Assembly: GCF_025397915.1 (NCBI RefSeq)
Contig: NZ_JALIDZ010000004.1
Location: 494,868 to 558,867 of the forward strand
Direction of reading: 5' to 3'
DNA length: 64,000 nucleotides
Source of the DNA: Microbaculum marinisediminis
GTDB lineage: Bacteria > Pseudomonadota > Alphaproteobacteria > Rhizobiales > Tepidamorphaceae
Part shown: positions 10,406-18,572 of the stretch, one piece after another
Numbering within the stretch: the stretch's first letter is position 1
Layout: each line of letters begins with the position of its first letter
Program-made: the position numbers and the translations under genes
Notes under the pieces: model-generated
Seen by the model: the letters and a program-made list of their open reading frames with translations, nothing else
Database searches by the model: none
Told to the model about the DNA's origin: nothing

Positions 10406-11191
10406 CTACTGCGCCGTCCAGCCGCCGTCGACCGGCAGCAGCGAGCCGGTGATCGAGCGGGCGCCGTCGGAACACAGGAACACCGCGATGTCGGCGACCT
10501 CGTCCACGGTGACGAACTCCTTGGTCGGCTGGGCGGCGAGCAGGACGTCCCGCTTGACCGCCTCCTCGCTGATGCCGCGGGCCCTGGCGGTATCGGGGAC
10601 CTGCTTCTCGACGAGCGGGGTCCAGACGTAGCCGGGGCAGATGGTGTTGACCGTGATGCCGTGCTCGGCGGTCTCCAGGGCCACCGTCTTGGTGAGGCCG
10701 GCGAGGCCGTGCTTGGCCGCCACATAGGCGGCCTTGTACGGCGAGGCGACGAGGGCGTGGGCCGATCCGGTGTTGATGATACGACCCCAGCCGCGTTCCT
10801 TCATGCCGGGAACCGCGGCGCGCATGCCGTGAAAGGCGGCGGACAGGTTGATCGCGATGATCGCGTCCCATTTCTCGACGGGAAAGTCCTCTACCGGCGA
10901 GACGAACTGGATGCCGGCATTGTTGACGAGGATGTCGACGGCGCCGAACGCCTTTTCCGCGTCGGCGATCATGGCGGCGATCTCGTCGGGCCTGGTCATG
11001 TCGGCCGGCGAATGGCGAACCTCGACCTTGTGCTTGTCCGCCATCTCGCTTCGCGTCGCCTCGATCTCCGCCGGGTCGCCGAACCCGTTGAGCGTGATAT
11101 TGGCGCCATGGCTGGCCAGGGCGTTTGCGATGGCGTGGCCGATGCCGGAGGTGGAGCCGGTGACGACGGCGGATTTACCCTTGAGAGTCAT
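10406..11191 (-). CDS. bdhA: D-3-hydroxybutyrate dehydrogenase
   Basis: A 261-residue short-chain dehydrogenase. The NAD-binding TGSTSGIG motif (11-18), NNAG (90-93) and catalytic S143, Y156, K160 (SPYKAAYVAAKHG) are intact, and the C-terminal LLAAQPTKEFVTVDEVADIAVFL is typical of bacterial BdhA. It interconverts D-3-hydroxybutyrate and acetoacetate, the step after polyhydroxybutyrate depolymerisation. It is followed after 4 bases by the patatin-like gene. A PhaR-like operator (11243-11256) lies about 50 bases upstream of its ATG, which suggests control together with the PHB synthesis genes. Confidence 0.9.
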   Translation of the reverse strand: MTLKGKSAVVTGSTSGIGHAIANALASHGANITLNGFGDPAEIEATRSEMADKHKVEVRHSPADMTRPDEIAAMIADAEKAFGAVDILVNNAGIQFVSPVEDFPVEKWDAIIAINLSAAFHGMRAAVPGMKERGWGRIINTGSAHALVASPYKAAYVAAKHGLAGLTKTVALETAEHGITVNTICPGYVWTPLVEKQVPDTARARGISEEAVKRDVLLAAQPTKEFVTVDEVADIAVFLCSDGARSITGSLLPVDGGWTAQ

Positions 11192-11242
11192 TCAAAGCCC
11201 TTTCTACTGGCAGCGCGTCCGTGACGGACTACATAGGATATA

Positions 11243-11256
11243 TTGCGCTGCAGCAA
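11243..11256. promoter_or_regulatory. Candidate PhaR operator upstream of bdhA
   Basis: The sequence TTGCGCTGCAGCAA contains TGC-N3-GCA, the dyad reported for PhaR regulators of alphaproteobacteria (CTGC-N3/4-GCAG). The 3' half TGCAGCAAA is identical to the one in the phaR-phaA intergenic region at 21106-21113. It sits between divergent bdhA and the Fur-family gene. The functional assignment is inference. Confidence 0.45.
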
Positions 11257-11355
11257 AGGCGTGAAGCAGGCGCGTCGCTGTATCGCGGCCTCCGACGGGC
11301 TATACTGAAGCCCCTGCACTGGTTTGGCGCCGGAAATGGCGTTAAGGAACGCGAT

Positions 11356-11853
11356 ATGTCGGACTTCCCGAATCCCGGCCACGATCACGACGTCTGCGCC
11401 GACCGCGTGGTGCGGGTTGCGCGCGCGGTGTGCCGGCGCCGCGGCGTCCGGCTGACGAGCCAGCGCGAGAAGGTGCTCGACGTGCTGGCGCAGAGCCATC
11501 GGCCGATGGGGGCCTATGAAATCCTCGACATGATGGCCGAGAACGGGAAACGGCCGGCGCCGATCACGGTCTACCGGGCGCTCGATTTCCTGCTTCAGCA
11601 GGGGCTCGCGCACCGGATCGAGAGCCGCAACGCCTATGTCGCCTGCATGATCGGCGACGCGGCGCACGAGGGGGCGGTGTTCCTGATCTGCCGAGGCTGC
11701 GGCAATGTCGGCGAGGCGCCGGCGGACGACGTCGAAGCGGCGATCGCGAAGGTGGCGCGGGACAGCAATTTCAGCCCCGATCTGGCTGTGGTCGAGATCG
11801 AGGGCCTGTGCAGCCATTGCGCCGGCGGCTCGCGGCGCGGTTCGGTGCAGTAG
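11356..11853 (+). CDS. zur: Fur-family transcriptional regulator, Zur-like
   Basis: A 165-residue Fur-family repressor. The N-terminal winged helix contains [28 protein letters not shown] and the recognition-helix region [21 protein letters not shown]. The C-terminal half carries two CxxC structural zinc motifs (ICRGCGN and LCSHC). The early start and the CxxC arrangement resemble Zur rather than Fur or Mur, but metal specificity is not certain. The ATG at 11356 has AAGGA upstream; an open frame from 11221 is ignored because it lacks family similarity. The gene reads straight into ispG after 13 bases. Confidence 0.8.
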   Translation: MSDFPNPGHDHDVCADRVVRVARAVCRRRGVRLTSQREKVLDVLAQSHRPMGAYEILDMMAENGKRPAPITVYRALDFLLQQGLAHRIESRNAYVACMIGDAAHEGAVFLICRGCGNVGEAPADDVEAAIAKVARDSNFSPDLAVVEIEGLCSHCAGGSRRGSVQ

Positions 11854-11866
11854 GAAGCGATACGCA

Positions 11867-13144
11867 ATGGACGCAGCTGAGTTCGAGGAGTTCGGTCCCG
11901 CCCCGCGGCACAAGACGGTCGGCGTGCTGGTCGGGGCCGCTGATAACGGGGTCTTCGTCGGCGGCGACCACCCTGTCGTCGTCCAGTCGATGACCAATAC
12001 GGACACCGCCGATATCGACGGTACCGTCGCCCAGGTCGCCGCGCTCGCGCGAGCCGGCTCCGAGCTCGTGCGGATCACGGTCGATCGCGACGAGGCCGCC
12101 GCCGCGGTGCCGCATATCCGCGACGCGCTTCTGGCCCGCGGCGTCACCGTGCCGCTCGTCGGCGACTTCCATTATATCGGCCACAAGCTCCTGGCGGAGC
12201 ATCCGGCCTGCGCCGAGGCGCTCGACAAATACCGGATCAATCCGGGCAATGTCGGCTTTCGCGAGAAGCGCGACCGCCAGTTCTCGGCGATGATCGAGAC
12301 GGCGCTGCGATATGGCAAGCCGGTGCGGATCGGCGTCAACTGGGGCTCGCTGGATCAGGAACTGCTGACCCGGCTGATGGACGAGAACGCGGCCTCCGCG
12401 ACGCCGAAGTCGGCGCGCGCGGTGATGCACGAGGCGATCGTGCTGTCGGCGCTATTGTCCGCCGAGCGGGCCGAGGCGATCGGGCTTCCGCGCGACCGCA
12501 TCATCCTGTCGGCCAAGGTCAGCCAGGTGCAGGACCTGATTTCCGTCTACCGGATGCTCGCGCGCCGCAGCGACCACGCGCTGCATCTCGGGCTCACCGA
12601 AGCCGGCATGGGATCGAAGGGCATCGTCGCCTCGACGGCCGGCATGGCGGTGCTGCTGCAGGAAGGCATCGGCGACACGGTCCGCGTCTCGCTGACGCCG
12701 GAGCCGGGCGGCGACCGCACCAAGGAGGTGCAGGTCGCCCAGGAGATGCTGCAGACGATGGGGCTGCGAACCTTCGTGCCCGTCGTCACGGCCTGCCCCG
12801 GCTGCGGGCGGACGACCTCGACGGTGTTCCAGGAACTCGCGCGGGACATCCAGGATTTCATCCGCGACGAAATGCCGGTGTGGCGGGAAACATATCCCGG
12901 CGTCGAGGCGATGAACGTCGCGGTGATGGGCTGCATCGTCAACGGCCCGGGCGAATCAAAGCATGCCGATATCGGCATCTCGCTGCCCGGCACGGGCGAG
13001 CAGCCGGCCGCGCCCGTCTTCATCGACGGCAGCAAGGCGATGACCCTGCGCGGGGCGACCATCGCGGCCGACTTCAAGCAGATCGTGATCGACTACATCG
13101 AGCGCCGCTTCGGGCAAGGGACGGGCGCGGACGCGGCCGAATAG
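11867..13144 (+). CDS. ispG: 4-hydroxy-3-methylbut-2-enyl diphosphate synthase (flavodoxin)
   Basis: A 425-residue enzyme of the MEP isoprenoid pathway that converts methylerythritol cyclodiphosphate to HMBPP. The TIM-barrel half starts with [14 protein letters not shown]. The C-terminal half holds the 4Fe-4S cysteines in ACPGCGRTT and [12 protein letters not shown], both fully conserved. ATG at 11867 follows an AGGAAG ribosome-binding site 13 bases after the upstream regulator gene. A second isoprenoid gene, ispA, is encoded nearby on the opposite strand. Confidence 0.95.
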   Translation: MDAAEFEEFGPAPRHKTVGVLVGAADNGVFVGGDHPVVVQSMTNTDTADIDGTVAQVAALARAGSELVRITVDRDEAAAAVPHIRDALLARGVTVPLVGDFHYIGHKLLAEHPACAEALDKYRINPGNVGFREKRDRQFSAMIETALRYGKPVRIGVNWGSLDQELLTRLMDENAASATPKSARAVMHEAIVLSALLSAERAEAIGLPRDRIILSAKVSQVQDLISVYRMLARRSDHALHLGLTEAGMGSKGIVASTAGMAVLLQEGIGDTVRVSLTPEPGGDRTKEVQVAQEMLQTMGLRTFVPVVTACPGCGRTTSTVFQELARDIQDFIRDEMPVWRETYPGVEAMNVAVMGCIVNGPGESKHADIGISLPGTGEQPAAPVFIDGSKAMTLRGATIAADFKQIVIDYIERRFGQGTGADAAE

Positions 13145-13200
13145 GACCGGTCCGCCTCGCCCGAGTGTTTCGCTCCGGCGCTTCGCCCCCGTGCTTTGCT

Positions 13201-13521
13201 TCAGTGCGGGGTGAACAGCTTGAGCCCGACGATGCCGGCGAGGATCAGGCCGATGCAAAAGAGCCGCAGCGCGTCCGACGGTTCGCCGAAGAGGACCATG
13301 CCGAGGATCGCCGTCCCGACGGTCCCGATCCCGGTCCAGATGGCATAGGCGGTGCCCAGCGGCAGGTCGCGGAGCGCGAGGCCGAGCAGGAAGAAACTGA
13401 TGACCATCGACGCGGCGGTGCCGAGCGACGGCCACAGCCGCGTGAATCCGTCAGTGTATTTCAGGCCGAGGGCCCAGAAGATCTCGAAGACCCCTGCGCC
13501 GAAAAGGAAGAGCCACGGCAT
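13201..13521 (-). CDS. sugE: SMR-family guanidinium exporter (SugE/Gdx type)
   Basis: A 106-residue small multidrug resistance family protein with four transmembrane helices. The essential glutamate is E13 in GAGVFEIFWALGLKYTDGF, and the AxGLKYTDGF context is that of SugE/Gdx guanidinium exporters rather than EmrE drug pumps. It acts as a dual-topology dimer in the inner membrane. The ATG at 13521 is chosen because GAGGTGGG lies just upstream; an ATG at 13533 also exists. A two-hairpin element matching the guanidine-II riboswitch lies 20-96 bases upstream of the start, giving independent support for guanidinium as substrate. Confidence 0.88.
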   Translation of the reverse strand: MPWLFLFGAGVFEIFWALGLKYTDGFTRLWPSLGTAASMVISFFLLGLALRDLPLGTAYAIWTGIGTVGTAILGMVLFGEPSDALRLFCIGLILAGIVGLKLFTPH

Positions 13522-13541
13522 ATCCCACCTCAATTGCTGTC

Positions 13542-13617
13542 GATGAGGTCGTCCTCATCCGGAAGTCGCGCAATGCGTGGGGCCGTCCCCGGTCCGTATA
13601 GATGAGACGTCTTCATC
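13542..13617 (-). promoter_or_regulatory. Probable guanidine-II (mini-ykkC) riboswitch upstream of sugE
   Basis: On the minus strand two hairpins precede sugE. The proximal one (13559-13542) is GATGAGG-ACGA-CCTCATC: a perfect 7-bp stem capped by the ACGR tetraloop that defines mini-ykkC. The distal one (13617-13601) is GATGAAG-ACGT-CTCATC, an imperfect stem with one bulged A and loop ACGT, deviating at the last loop base. The spacer is 41 bases. Known guanidine-II aptamers bind one guanidinium per ACG loop and free the ribosome-binding site; here the GAGGTGGG site follows the second hairpin. Confidence 0.7.
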
Positions 13618-13659
13618 CTGATTCAAGGCGCCGCTATCGGTCCCGTCCGACCGAGCCGC

Positions 13660-14574
13660 CTAATTCCGTCTAGTCGCCGCGAAATCGGCCGCCGCCAGCA
13701 GGCGGGAGGCCCGGTCGCCATAGGGCACGAGCGCTTCGCGCGCTGCCGATACGGCTTCAGCGAGCTTTTCCCGCGCCGCCCCCTTGCCGATGACGGCGGG
13801 CAATGTCGCCTTGCCCCTGGCCCGATCCTTGGCGGTCGCCTTTCCCAGCTCCTCCGGGCTTGCCTCCTCGTCGAGCAGGTCGTCGGCGATCTGGAAGGCG
13901 CGGCCCAGCGCGGCGCCGTAGCGGACGAGACGGACGCGGTCTTCCGGGCTCGCCTTGCCGAGGATCGCGCCGGCCTCGGCGGCGAAGCGGAACAGCGCGC
14001 CGGTCTTCAGCGATTGCAGATGACTGACCTGCGACTCCGACAGCGACAACGGTTCGCCGCCGTCGAAGCGGCCTTCGGCCTCGAGATCCAGGATTTGGCC
14101 CGCGGCCATGCCGGTGGCCCCGGCGGCGCGGGCAAGCGTGTGGACCAGCGTCGCGGAAATCGCCGGATCGGCCTGCGGCGCGGGCGCGGACACGACTTCG
14201 AAGGCAAGCGTCAGCAGGGCGTCGCCGGCGAGGATCGCGGTTGCCTCGTCATAGGCGCGGTGAACGGTCGGCCGGCCGCGGCGCAGATCGTCATCGTCCA
14301 TCGCCGGCAGGTCGTCGTGGACGAGGCTGTAGCAATGCAGCAGTTCCAGCGCGCAGGCCGTCGGCATGGCGGCGGCTTCCGGAATGGCGAACAGTTCGGC
14401 GCTGCGCAGCACGACATAGGGCCGCAACCGCTTGCCGCCGCCAAGGACGGCGTGGCGCATGGCATCGCCGAGGCGGCCCGTGGGCAGGACCCTTTCGCCG
14501 AGAAGGGCCTCGAGCGCGGCATCCACCTGCTTTCCGGTCGTCGCCAGGTCGGCTTCGAAGTCTGTTGTCGCCAT
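13660..14574 (-). CDS. ispA: Farnesyl diphosphate synthase / polyprenyl synthetase
   Basis: A 304-residue all-helical prenyltransferase. The first aspartate-rich motif is LVHDDLPAMDDDDLRRG and the second is AFQIADDLLDEEAS; the GGKRLRPYVV segment before them binds the diphosphate. It condenses IPP with DMAPP and GPP to farnesyl diphosphate, or geranylgeranyl diphosphate in some relatives; the residues before the first motif were not used to settle chain length. The ATG at 14574 matches the usual length; an upstream open frame to 14727 lies in the divergent mtgA leader. Confidence 0.9.
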   Translation of the reverse strand: MATTDFEADLATTGKQVDAALEALLGERVLPTGRLGDAMRHAVLGGGKRLRPYVVLRSAELFAIPEAAAMPTACALELLHCYSLVHDDLPAMDDDDLRRGRPTVHRAYDEATAILAGDALLTLAFEVVSAPAPQADPAISATLVHTLARAAGATGMAAGQILDLEAEGRFDGGEPLSLSESQVSHLQSLKTGALFRFAAEAGAILGKASPEDRVRLVRYGAALGRAFQIADDLLDEEASPEELGKATAKDRARGKATLPAVIGKGAAREKLAEAVSAAREALVPYGDRASRLLAAADFAATRRN

Positions 14575-14720
14575 GCTTTTCCGGTGTCCCCGACCCGACT
14601 CTGTCGCTGTTCGCGGCGACTGTGGCCGAGGCGCGCGGCGATGGCAACCGCTGTGCGGCGGGTTCGATGAAATCGCGGGAAAGGTTGCCGGCCGACCGGC
14701 AGAGGCGCTATTGCCAGCCG

Positions 14721-15488
14721 ATGGCAACGGCGAAGCCTTCCCGCAAGCCCGCCCCGAAAGGCGGGGCGAAGGCTGCGGGACAGAAACGGAATGGCGGAAA
14801 GAAGAAACCGCGGCGAAGCCCGCTGCGGCGGATCCTGCGCTTGGCCGCGATCGTCGCTTTGGTGCTGGCCGCCCTGCCGATCGTACTGGTTCCGGTCTAC
14901 GCGGTCGTGCCGCCGCCGTTCTCCAGCCTCGAGGCCTGGACCCGCCTGTCCGGGGTGGCGGTGAAGAAACAGTGGGTGCCGCTCACCGACATCGCGCCGA
15001 ACCTCGCCTATGCCGTCATCATGTCGGAAGACGGGAAGTTCTGCGAACACGCCGGCGTCGACTGGTCGGCGGTGCGCGAGGTCATCGATTCGGATGCGTC
15101 GCGGGGGGCGAGCACCATCCCCATGCAGGTCGCCAAGAACCTGTTCCTGTGGCAGTCGCGCAGCTATGTGCGCAAGGCGCTGGAGGTGCCGCTGGCCTAT
15201 TACATGGATCTGGTCTGGTCGAAGCGGCGGATGATCGAGATTTACTTGAACGTCGTCCAATGGGGGCCGGGCGTGTTCGGCGCCGAGGCGGCGGCGCAGC
15301 ACTGGTTCGGCGTGCCGGCGGCGCAGCTGTCGCTGCGCCAGTCGGCGCGACTGGCCGCGATCCTGCCCAATCCTTTGGTGCGGAACCCGGTGAAACCGGG
15401 CCGCTCCACCGCCCATCTTGCCGGAATCGTCGAAAAGCGTACCCGCCAGGCCGGCGCCTATGTGACATGCATCCAGCCGGACAATTAG
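14721..15488 (+). CDS. mtgA: Monofunctional biosynthetic peptidoglycan transglycosylase
   Basis: A 255-residue family GT51 enzyme that polymerises lipid II glycan chains at the outer face of the inner membrane. It has a basic N-terminus (about 35 residues rich in Lys/Arg), one transmembrane helix (about 36-62), then the catalytic domain: SEDGKFCEHAGVDW with the catalytic glutamate, GASTIPMQVAKNLFLW, and KRRMIEIYLNVVQWGPG. An ATG at 14667 in the same frame is an alternative start. Its start region is divergent from ispA and it lies just upstream of rpmF, a common rhizobial arrangement. Confidence 0.92.
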   Translation: MATAKPSRKPAPKGGAKAAGQKRNGGKKKPRRSPLRRILRLAAIVALVLAALPIVLVPVYAVVPPPFSSLEAWTRLSGVAVKKQWVPLTDIAPNLAYAVIMSEDGKFCEHAGVDWSAVREVIDSDASRGASTIPMQVAKNLFLWQSRSYVRKALEVPLAYYMDLVWSKRRMIEIYLNVVQWGPGVFGAEAAAQHWFGVPAAQLSLRQSARLAAILPNPLVRNPVKPGRSTAHLAGIVEKRTRQAGAYVTCIQPDN

Positions 15489-15627
15489 AGATTTGGCGTC
15501 GATGCGGACTTCCGTTTTGCTTTACTTGGCGCTATAAGCCTGCCGACTTCCGTACTTTCGCCGGGGCCGCCGGGAGCGGATCGCTCCTTCGGGCGCCTGC
15601 GGTGTTGCCGTTTGCAGGAGATGAGAA

Positions 15628-15813
15628 ATGGCCGTACCGAAAAGGAAAACCACGCCGATGAAGCGCGGTCACCGGCGTTCCGCCGATGCGCTGAAGGCGC
15701 CGACCTATGTCGAGGACAAGGACTCGGGCGAACTGCGCCGTCCGCACCATGTCGACCTGAAGACCGGTATGTATCGCGGCCGTCAGGTGCTGCAGCCGAA
15801 GGACAGCGACTGA
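15628..15813 (+). CDS. rpmF: 50S ribosomal protein L32
   Basis: A 61-residue basic protein identical in layout to bacterial L32: [19 protein letters not shown] at the N-terminus, then [21 protein letters not shown]. It lacks the four zinc cysteines of some L32 proteins, as in other alphaproteobacteria. GGAGATGAGAA precedes the ATG. It is followed by a strong intrinsic terminator. Confidence 0.97.
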   Translation: MAVPKRKTTPMKRGHRRSADALKAPTYVEDKDSGELRRPHHVDLKTGMYRGRQVLQPKDSD

Positions 15814-15842
15814 GTTCGCCCGCTTCGACACGACTGAACGAC

Positions 15843-15868
15843 AAGGCCGGCCTCGTGCCGGCCTTTTT
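15843..15868 (+). terminator. Intrinsic terminator after rpmF
   Basis: AAGGCCGGC (15843-15851) pairs perfectly with GCCGGCCTT (15857-15865) around CTCGT and is followed by a T run, 30 bases after the rpmF stop. Confidence 0.85.
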
Positions 15869-15961
15869 CGTTTTGCGGGCCGAGACGGGGTTTGCCCCGG
15901 CCTCCCCGGTCTGCAAGATGTCAGGAAACGCCAACCAAGCGATTCGCGACGGAGACCGGTC

Positions 15962-16366
15962 ATGTACGGCGTCCCGCTGATGATATTGCCGTTGATCGGC
16001 TACAACGTCCTCGAATTCGTTTTCGGCGGCGTCGACTGGCAGGCGCCGCTGTTCTCGCTGGCCATGTCGTCGGGCGCGGTCTGGACCGCGACGGCCTCGG
16101 ACATCTTCCTGCTGGTCGCGCTGGTCTTCCTGTTCATCGAGATCCTGAAGGCGACCCACACCGGTTCCGGATCGATCGTCGACCATATACTGTCGACCGT
16201 CGTCTTCGTCGGCTGCGTCATCGAGTTCCTGCTCGTCCCGCGGGCCGCGACGTCCACCTTCTTCCTGATGACGGCGATCGCCTTCGTCGATGTCGTCGCC
16301 GGTTTCTCGATCACGATCCGCGGGGCCCGGCGCGATTTCGCCGTCGGCCCGCACGGCGACGCCTGA
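15962..16366 (+). CDS. Conserved hypothetical membrane protein (four TM)
   Basis: A 134-residue protein with four hydrophobic segments at about 5-20, 45-63, 76-93 and 99-116, short loops and a charged C-terminal tail (RGARRDF). It has no catalytic motif that I recognise and I cannot assign a function. ATG at 15962 is preceded by GGAGACCGGTC. It ends 5 bases before the gamma-glutamyltransferase-like gene and is probably co-transcribed with it. Confidence 0.75.
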   Translation: MYGVPLMILPLIGYNVLEFVFGGVDWQAPLFSLAMSSGAVWTATASDIFLLVALVFLFIEILKATHTGSGSIVDHILSTVVFVGCVIEFLLVPRAATSTFFLMTAIAFVDVVAGFSITIRGARRDFAVGPHGDA

Positions 16367-16371
16367 CCTGC

Positions 16372-17964
16372 ATGACCCGGGACTTCCAGAAGCCCGGCCG
16401 CTCGGCGGTCTACGCCACCGGCGGCCTTGTCGCGACCTCGCATCCGCTGGCGTCCGATGCCGCGCTCGACGTCCTGAAGCGTGGCGGCAACGCCGTCGAC
16501 GCGGCGATCACCGCGGCGGCGATCCTGCCGCTGGCCGAGCCGCACATGACGTCGATGGGCGGCGACTGCTTCGCCATCGTCGCCGAGCCGGACGGCACCC
16601 TGCACGGCCTCAACGGCTCCGGCACGGCACCGGCCGCGCTGACGCCGGAACGGGTTGCCGATGCGGGTCCGGACGCTCTGGCGGGCAGCCACGGCTGCTC
16701 GGTGACGGTGCCCGGCGCCGTCGATGCCTGGGCACGACTCCTGGAGCGGTTCGGCACGATCGGGCTCGACGCGGCGCTGGCGCCTGCGATCGATATCGCC
16801 GAACGCGGGATCGCGGTGGCCCCGCGCGTCGCCGCCGACTGGGCCGGCGAGGTCGACCGGCTTTCGCGGGATGTGGGCGGGCGCCGGCATTACCTGACGG
16901 CCGAGGGGCGCGCGCCGTCCGTCGGCGACGTGATGAGATATCCCGCGCTTGCCGCGACGTTGCGCAAGGTGGCCGCCGAAGGGCCGTCCGGGTTCTATAC
17001 CGGGGTGGTGGCCGAGGACATGATCGCCGCGATCGCTCGTCGCGGCGGTTGTATGGCGCTGGAGGATCTGGCGGCCGTGGAGGCGAACTGGGTCGAGCCG
17101 ATGCTGTCGCCCTATCGCTCGGTTTCGGTCGGCGAATTACCACCGAACGGGCAGGGCATCGTCGCGCTGCTGATGTTGTCAATCCTGTCGCGCTTCGAGC
17201 TGTCGGGTCTCGATCCGGTCGGCGCGGAGCGGCTGCATCTGGAGCTCGAGGCGGCGCGGCTTGCCTATGCCTGTCGCGACCGGTTCGTTAGTGATCCGGA
17301 GACGGCGGACGTCCCGGCCGCGATGCTGCTCGAAGACGCGTATGTCGACCGGCTGGCCGCGCGAATCCGGCCCGACCGCCGCATGCCCGATCCCGGTCCC
17401 GTGGACCCGCGCGACGCCACCGATACGGTCTATCTCTGCGTGGTCGACCAGGACGGCCTGGCTGTCTCGTTCATCAATTCGCTGTTCGACTCCTTCGGAT
17501 CGGGGATCGTGGGAGAGACGAGCGGCGTCGCGATGCAGAACCGGGCCAGCGGCTTTGTCACCGCGTCCGGCCATCCCAATCAAGTCGGGCCGCGCAAGCG
17601 CCCGATGCACACGCTGATTCCCGGGCTGTTGATGCGCGACGGGCTGCCGCTTGCGGTGTTCGGGGTGATGGGCGGCCAGTACCAGGCCTGCGGCCACGCG
17701 CACGTGCTCGGAAACCTGATCGATTTCGGCATGGACCCGCAGGCGGCGATCGATGCACCGCGCGCCTTCTTCGACGGCGCGCTGACCATGCTGGAGACGG
17801 GCGTTCCCGAGGCGACCGCCGCCGGGCTTGCCGAGCGGGGCCACAAGATCGGCTGGCGCCGGATGCCGCTCGGGGGCGGCCAGATGGTGCTGATCGACCG
17901 CGACCGCGGCGTTCTGATCGGCGGCTCCGACCCGCGCAAGGATGGCTGCGCGATCGGCTTCTAG
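16372..17964 (+). CDS. Gamma-glutamyltransferase family protein
   Basis: A 530-residue Ntn-hydrolase of the gamma-glutamyltranspeptidase family. The N-terminal part shows GGNAVDAAITAAAILPLAEPHMTSMGGDCF. The autocleavage threonine that becomes the new N-terminus and nucleophile is in DATDTVYLCVVDQDG, followed by the GSG oxyanion loop. No obvious signal peptide precedes the domain (MTRDFQKPGRSAVYATGG), so it is likely cytosolic, as for YwrD-like or cephalosporin-acylase-like members rather than the periplasmic glutathione enzyme. The ATG at 16372 lies 6 bases after the upstream membrane-protein gene. Confidence 0.87.
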   Translation: MTRDFQKPGRSAVYATGGLVATSHPLASDAALDVLKRGGNAVDAAITAAAILPLAEPHMTSMGGDCFAIVAEPDGTLHGLNGSGTAPAALTPERVADAGPDALAGSHGCSVTVPGAVDAWARLLERFGTIGLDAALAPAIDIAERGIAVAPRVAADWAGEVDRLSRDVGGRRHYLTAEGRAPSVGDVMRYPALAATLRKVAAEGPSGFYTGVVAEDMIAAIARRGGCMALEDLAAVEANWVEPMLSPYRSVSVGELPPNGQGIVALLMLSILSRFELSGLDPVGAERLHLELEAARLAYACRDRFVSDPETADVPAAMLLEDAYVDRLAARIRPDRRMPDPGPVDPRDATDTVYLCVVDQDGLAVSFINSLFDSFGSGIVGETSGVAMQNRASGFVTASGHPNQVGPRKRPMHTLIPGLLMRDGLPLAVFGVMGGQYQACGHAHVLGNLIDFGMDPQAAIDAPRAFFDGALTMLETGVPEATAAGLAERGHKIGWRRMPLGGGQMVLIDRDRGVLIGGSDPRKDGCAIGF

Positions 17965-18025
17965 GCGCGATCGGCTTCTCGGCAACGAGCGGTTTCTGGG
18001 CGCGATCGGTTCCTGGGACGGAATT

Positions 18026-18388
18026 CTAGATCCGGCGATCGCGGCGGCTGGGCGCCACCGGGCCGAGCGTCGCGGCATCACGATAGGCCGACCGGGCCTG
18101 GTCATTGCCGGCACGGCGCAGGTTGCGCGTCTGAGGCAGGCCCAGATGGGTCGCGATGAGCTGTGCGACGAGCGGCGCCTGCGGCCGCAGGGATGCCGAG
18201 ACCTGTCCGGGAATCGGTGGCTCTTGTCTACCAGCCGGGACGGGGAGGTGGCTCTGCGTGGTGGACGCCGCGTTGCCCCGCGACGGCCGGTCGCGGTCAT
18301 CCGCACCCGGATCGGCCGCCGGCCGGATTGCTGGAACCGTCCCGATTTCGATCATGTCTGGCCTGACGGACGACGGTGTCGGCGTCAT
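18026..18388 (-). CDS. Small conserved hypothetical protein
   Basis: A 120-residue protein without recognised domain. The C-terminal 45 residues contain APLVAQLIATHLGLPQTR followed by an Arg/Ala segment and SAYRDA, a pattern I associate with short proteins of unknown function in rhizobial genomes; the N-terminal half is low-complexity (Pro, Asp, Arg). ATG at 18388 is supported by GGAGACAG on the minus strand; the open frame begins earlier at 18457. It stands alone between the gamma-glutamyltransferase gene and the divergent GGDEF/EAL gene. Confidence 0.55.
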   Translation of the reverse strand: MTPTPSSVRPDMIEIGTVPAIRPAADPGADDRDRPSRGNAASTTQSHLPVPAGRQEPPIPGQVSASLRPQAPLVAQLIATHLGLPQTRNLRRAGNDQARSAYRDAATLGPVAPSRRDRRI

Positions 18389-18546
18389 TCGCTGTCTCCG
18401 TTTCAGATCGGGACCGGCATCGGTCCCTTGCCCGAAGAGGAGCAAGCCCCGCGCCAACCGCTAACGGAATATTAACCCTATTTTGCCGCGGAGTGATCGC
18501 AACCCGAGATAGTTTGTTGGGGAAATTTTAACCTAACGGCGGGAAG
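18389..18546. other. Intergenic region between divergent genes
   Basis: This stretch separates the small hypothetical gene from the GGDEF/EAL gene. It is AT-richer near 18470-18540 (runs of TTTT and AAATTTTAA), consistent with a promoter region. No clear operator was recognised. Confidence 0.4.
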
Positions 18547-18572
18547 ATGGACGATCGGACCAGGCCGCTTTT

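Noticed and set aside
9298..10725. Patatin frame extended upstream to 10725
   Set aside because: The extra 108 codons lie inside bdhA in another frame and show Ser/Arg/Pro-rich shadow sequence; the ATG at 10401 fits the family.
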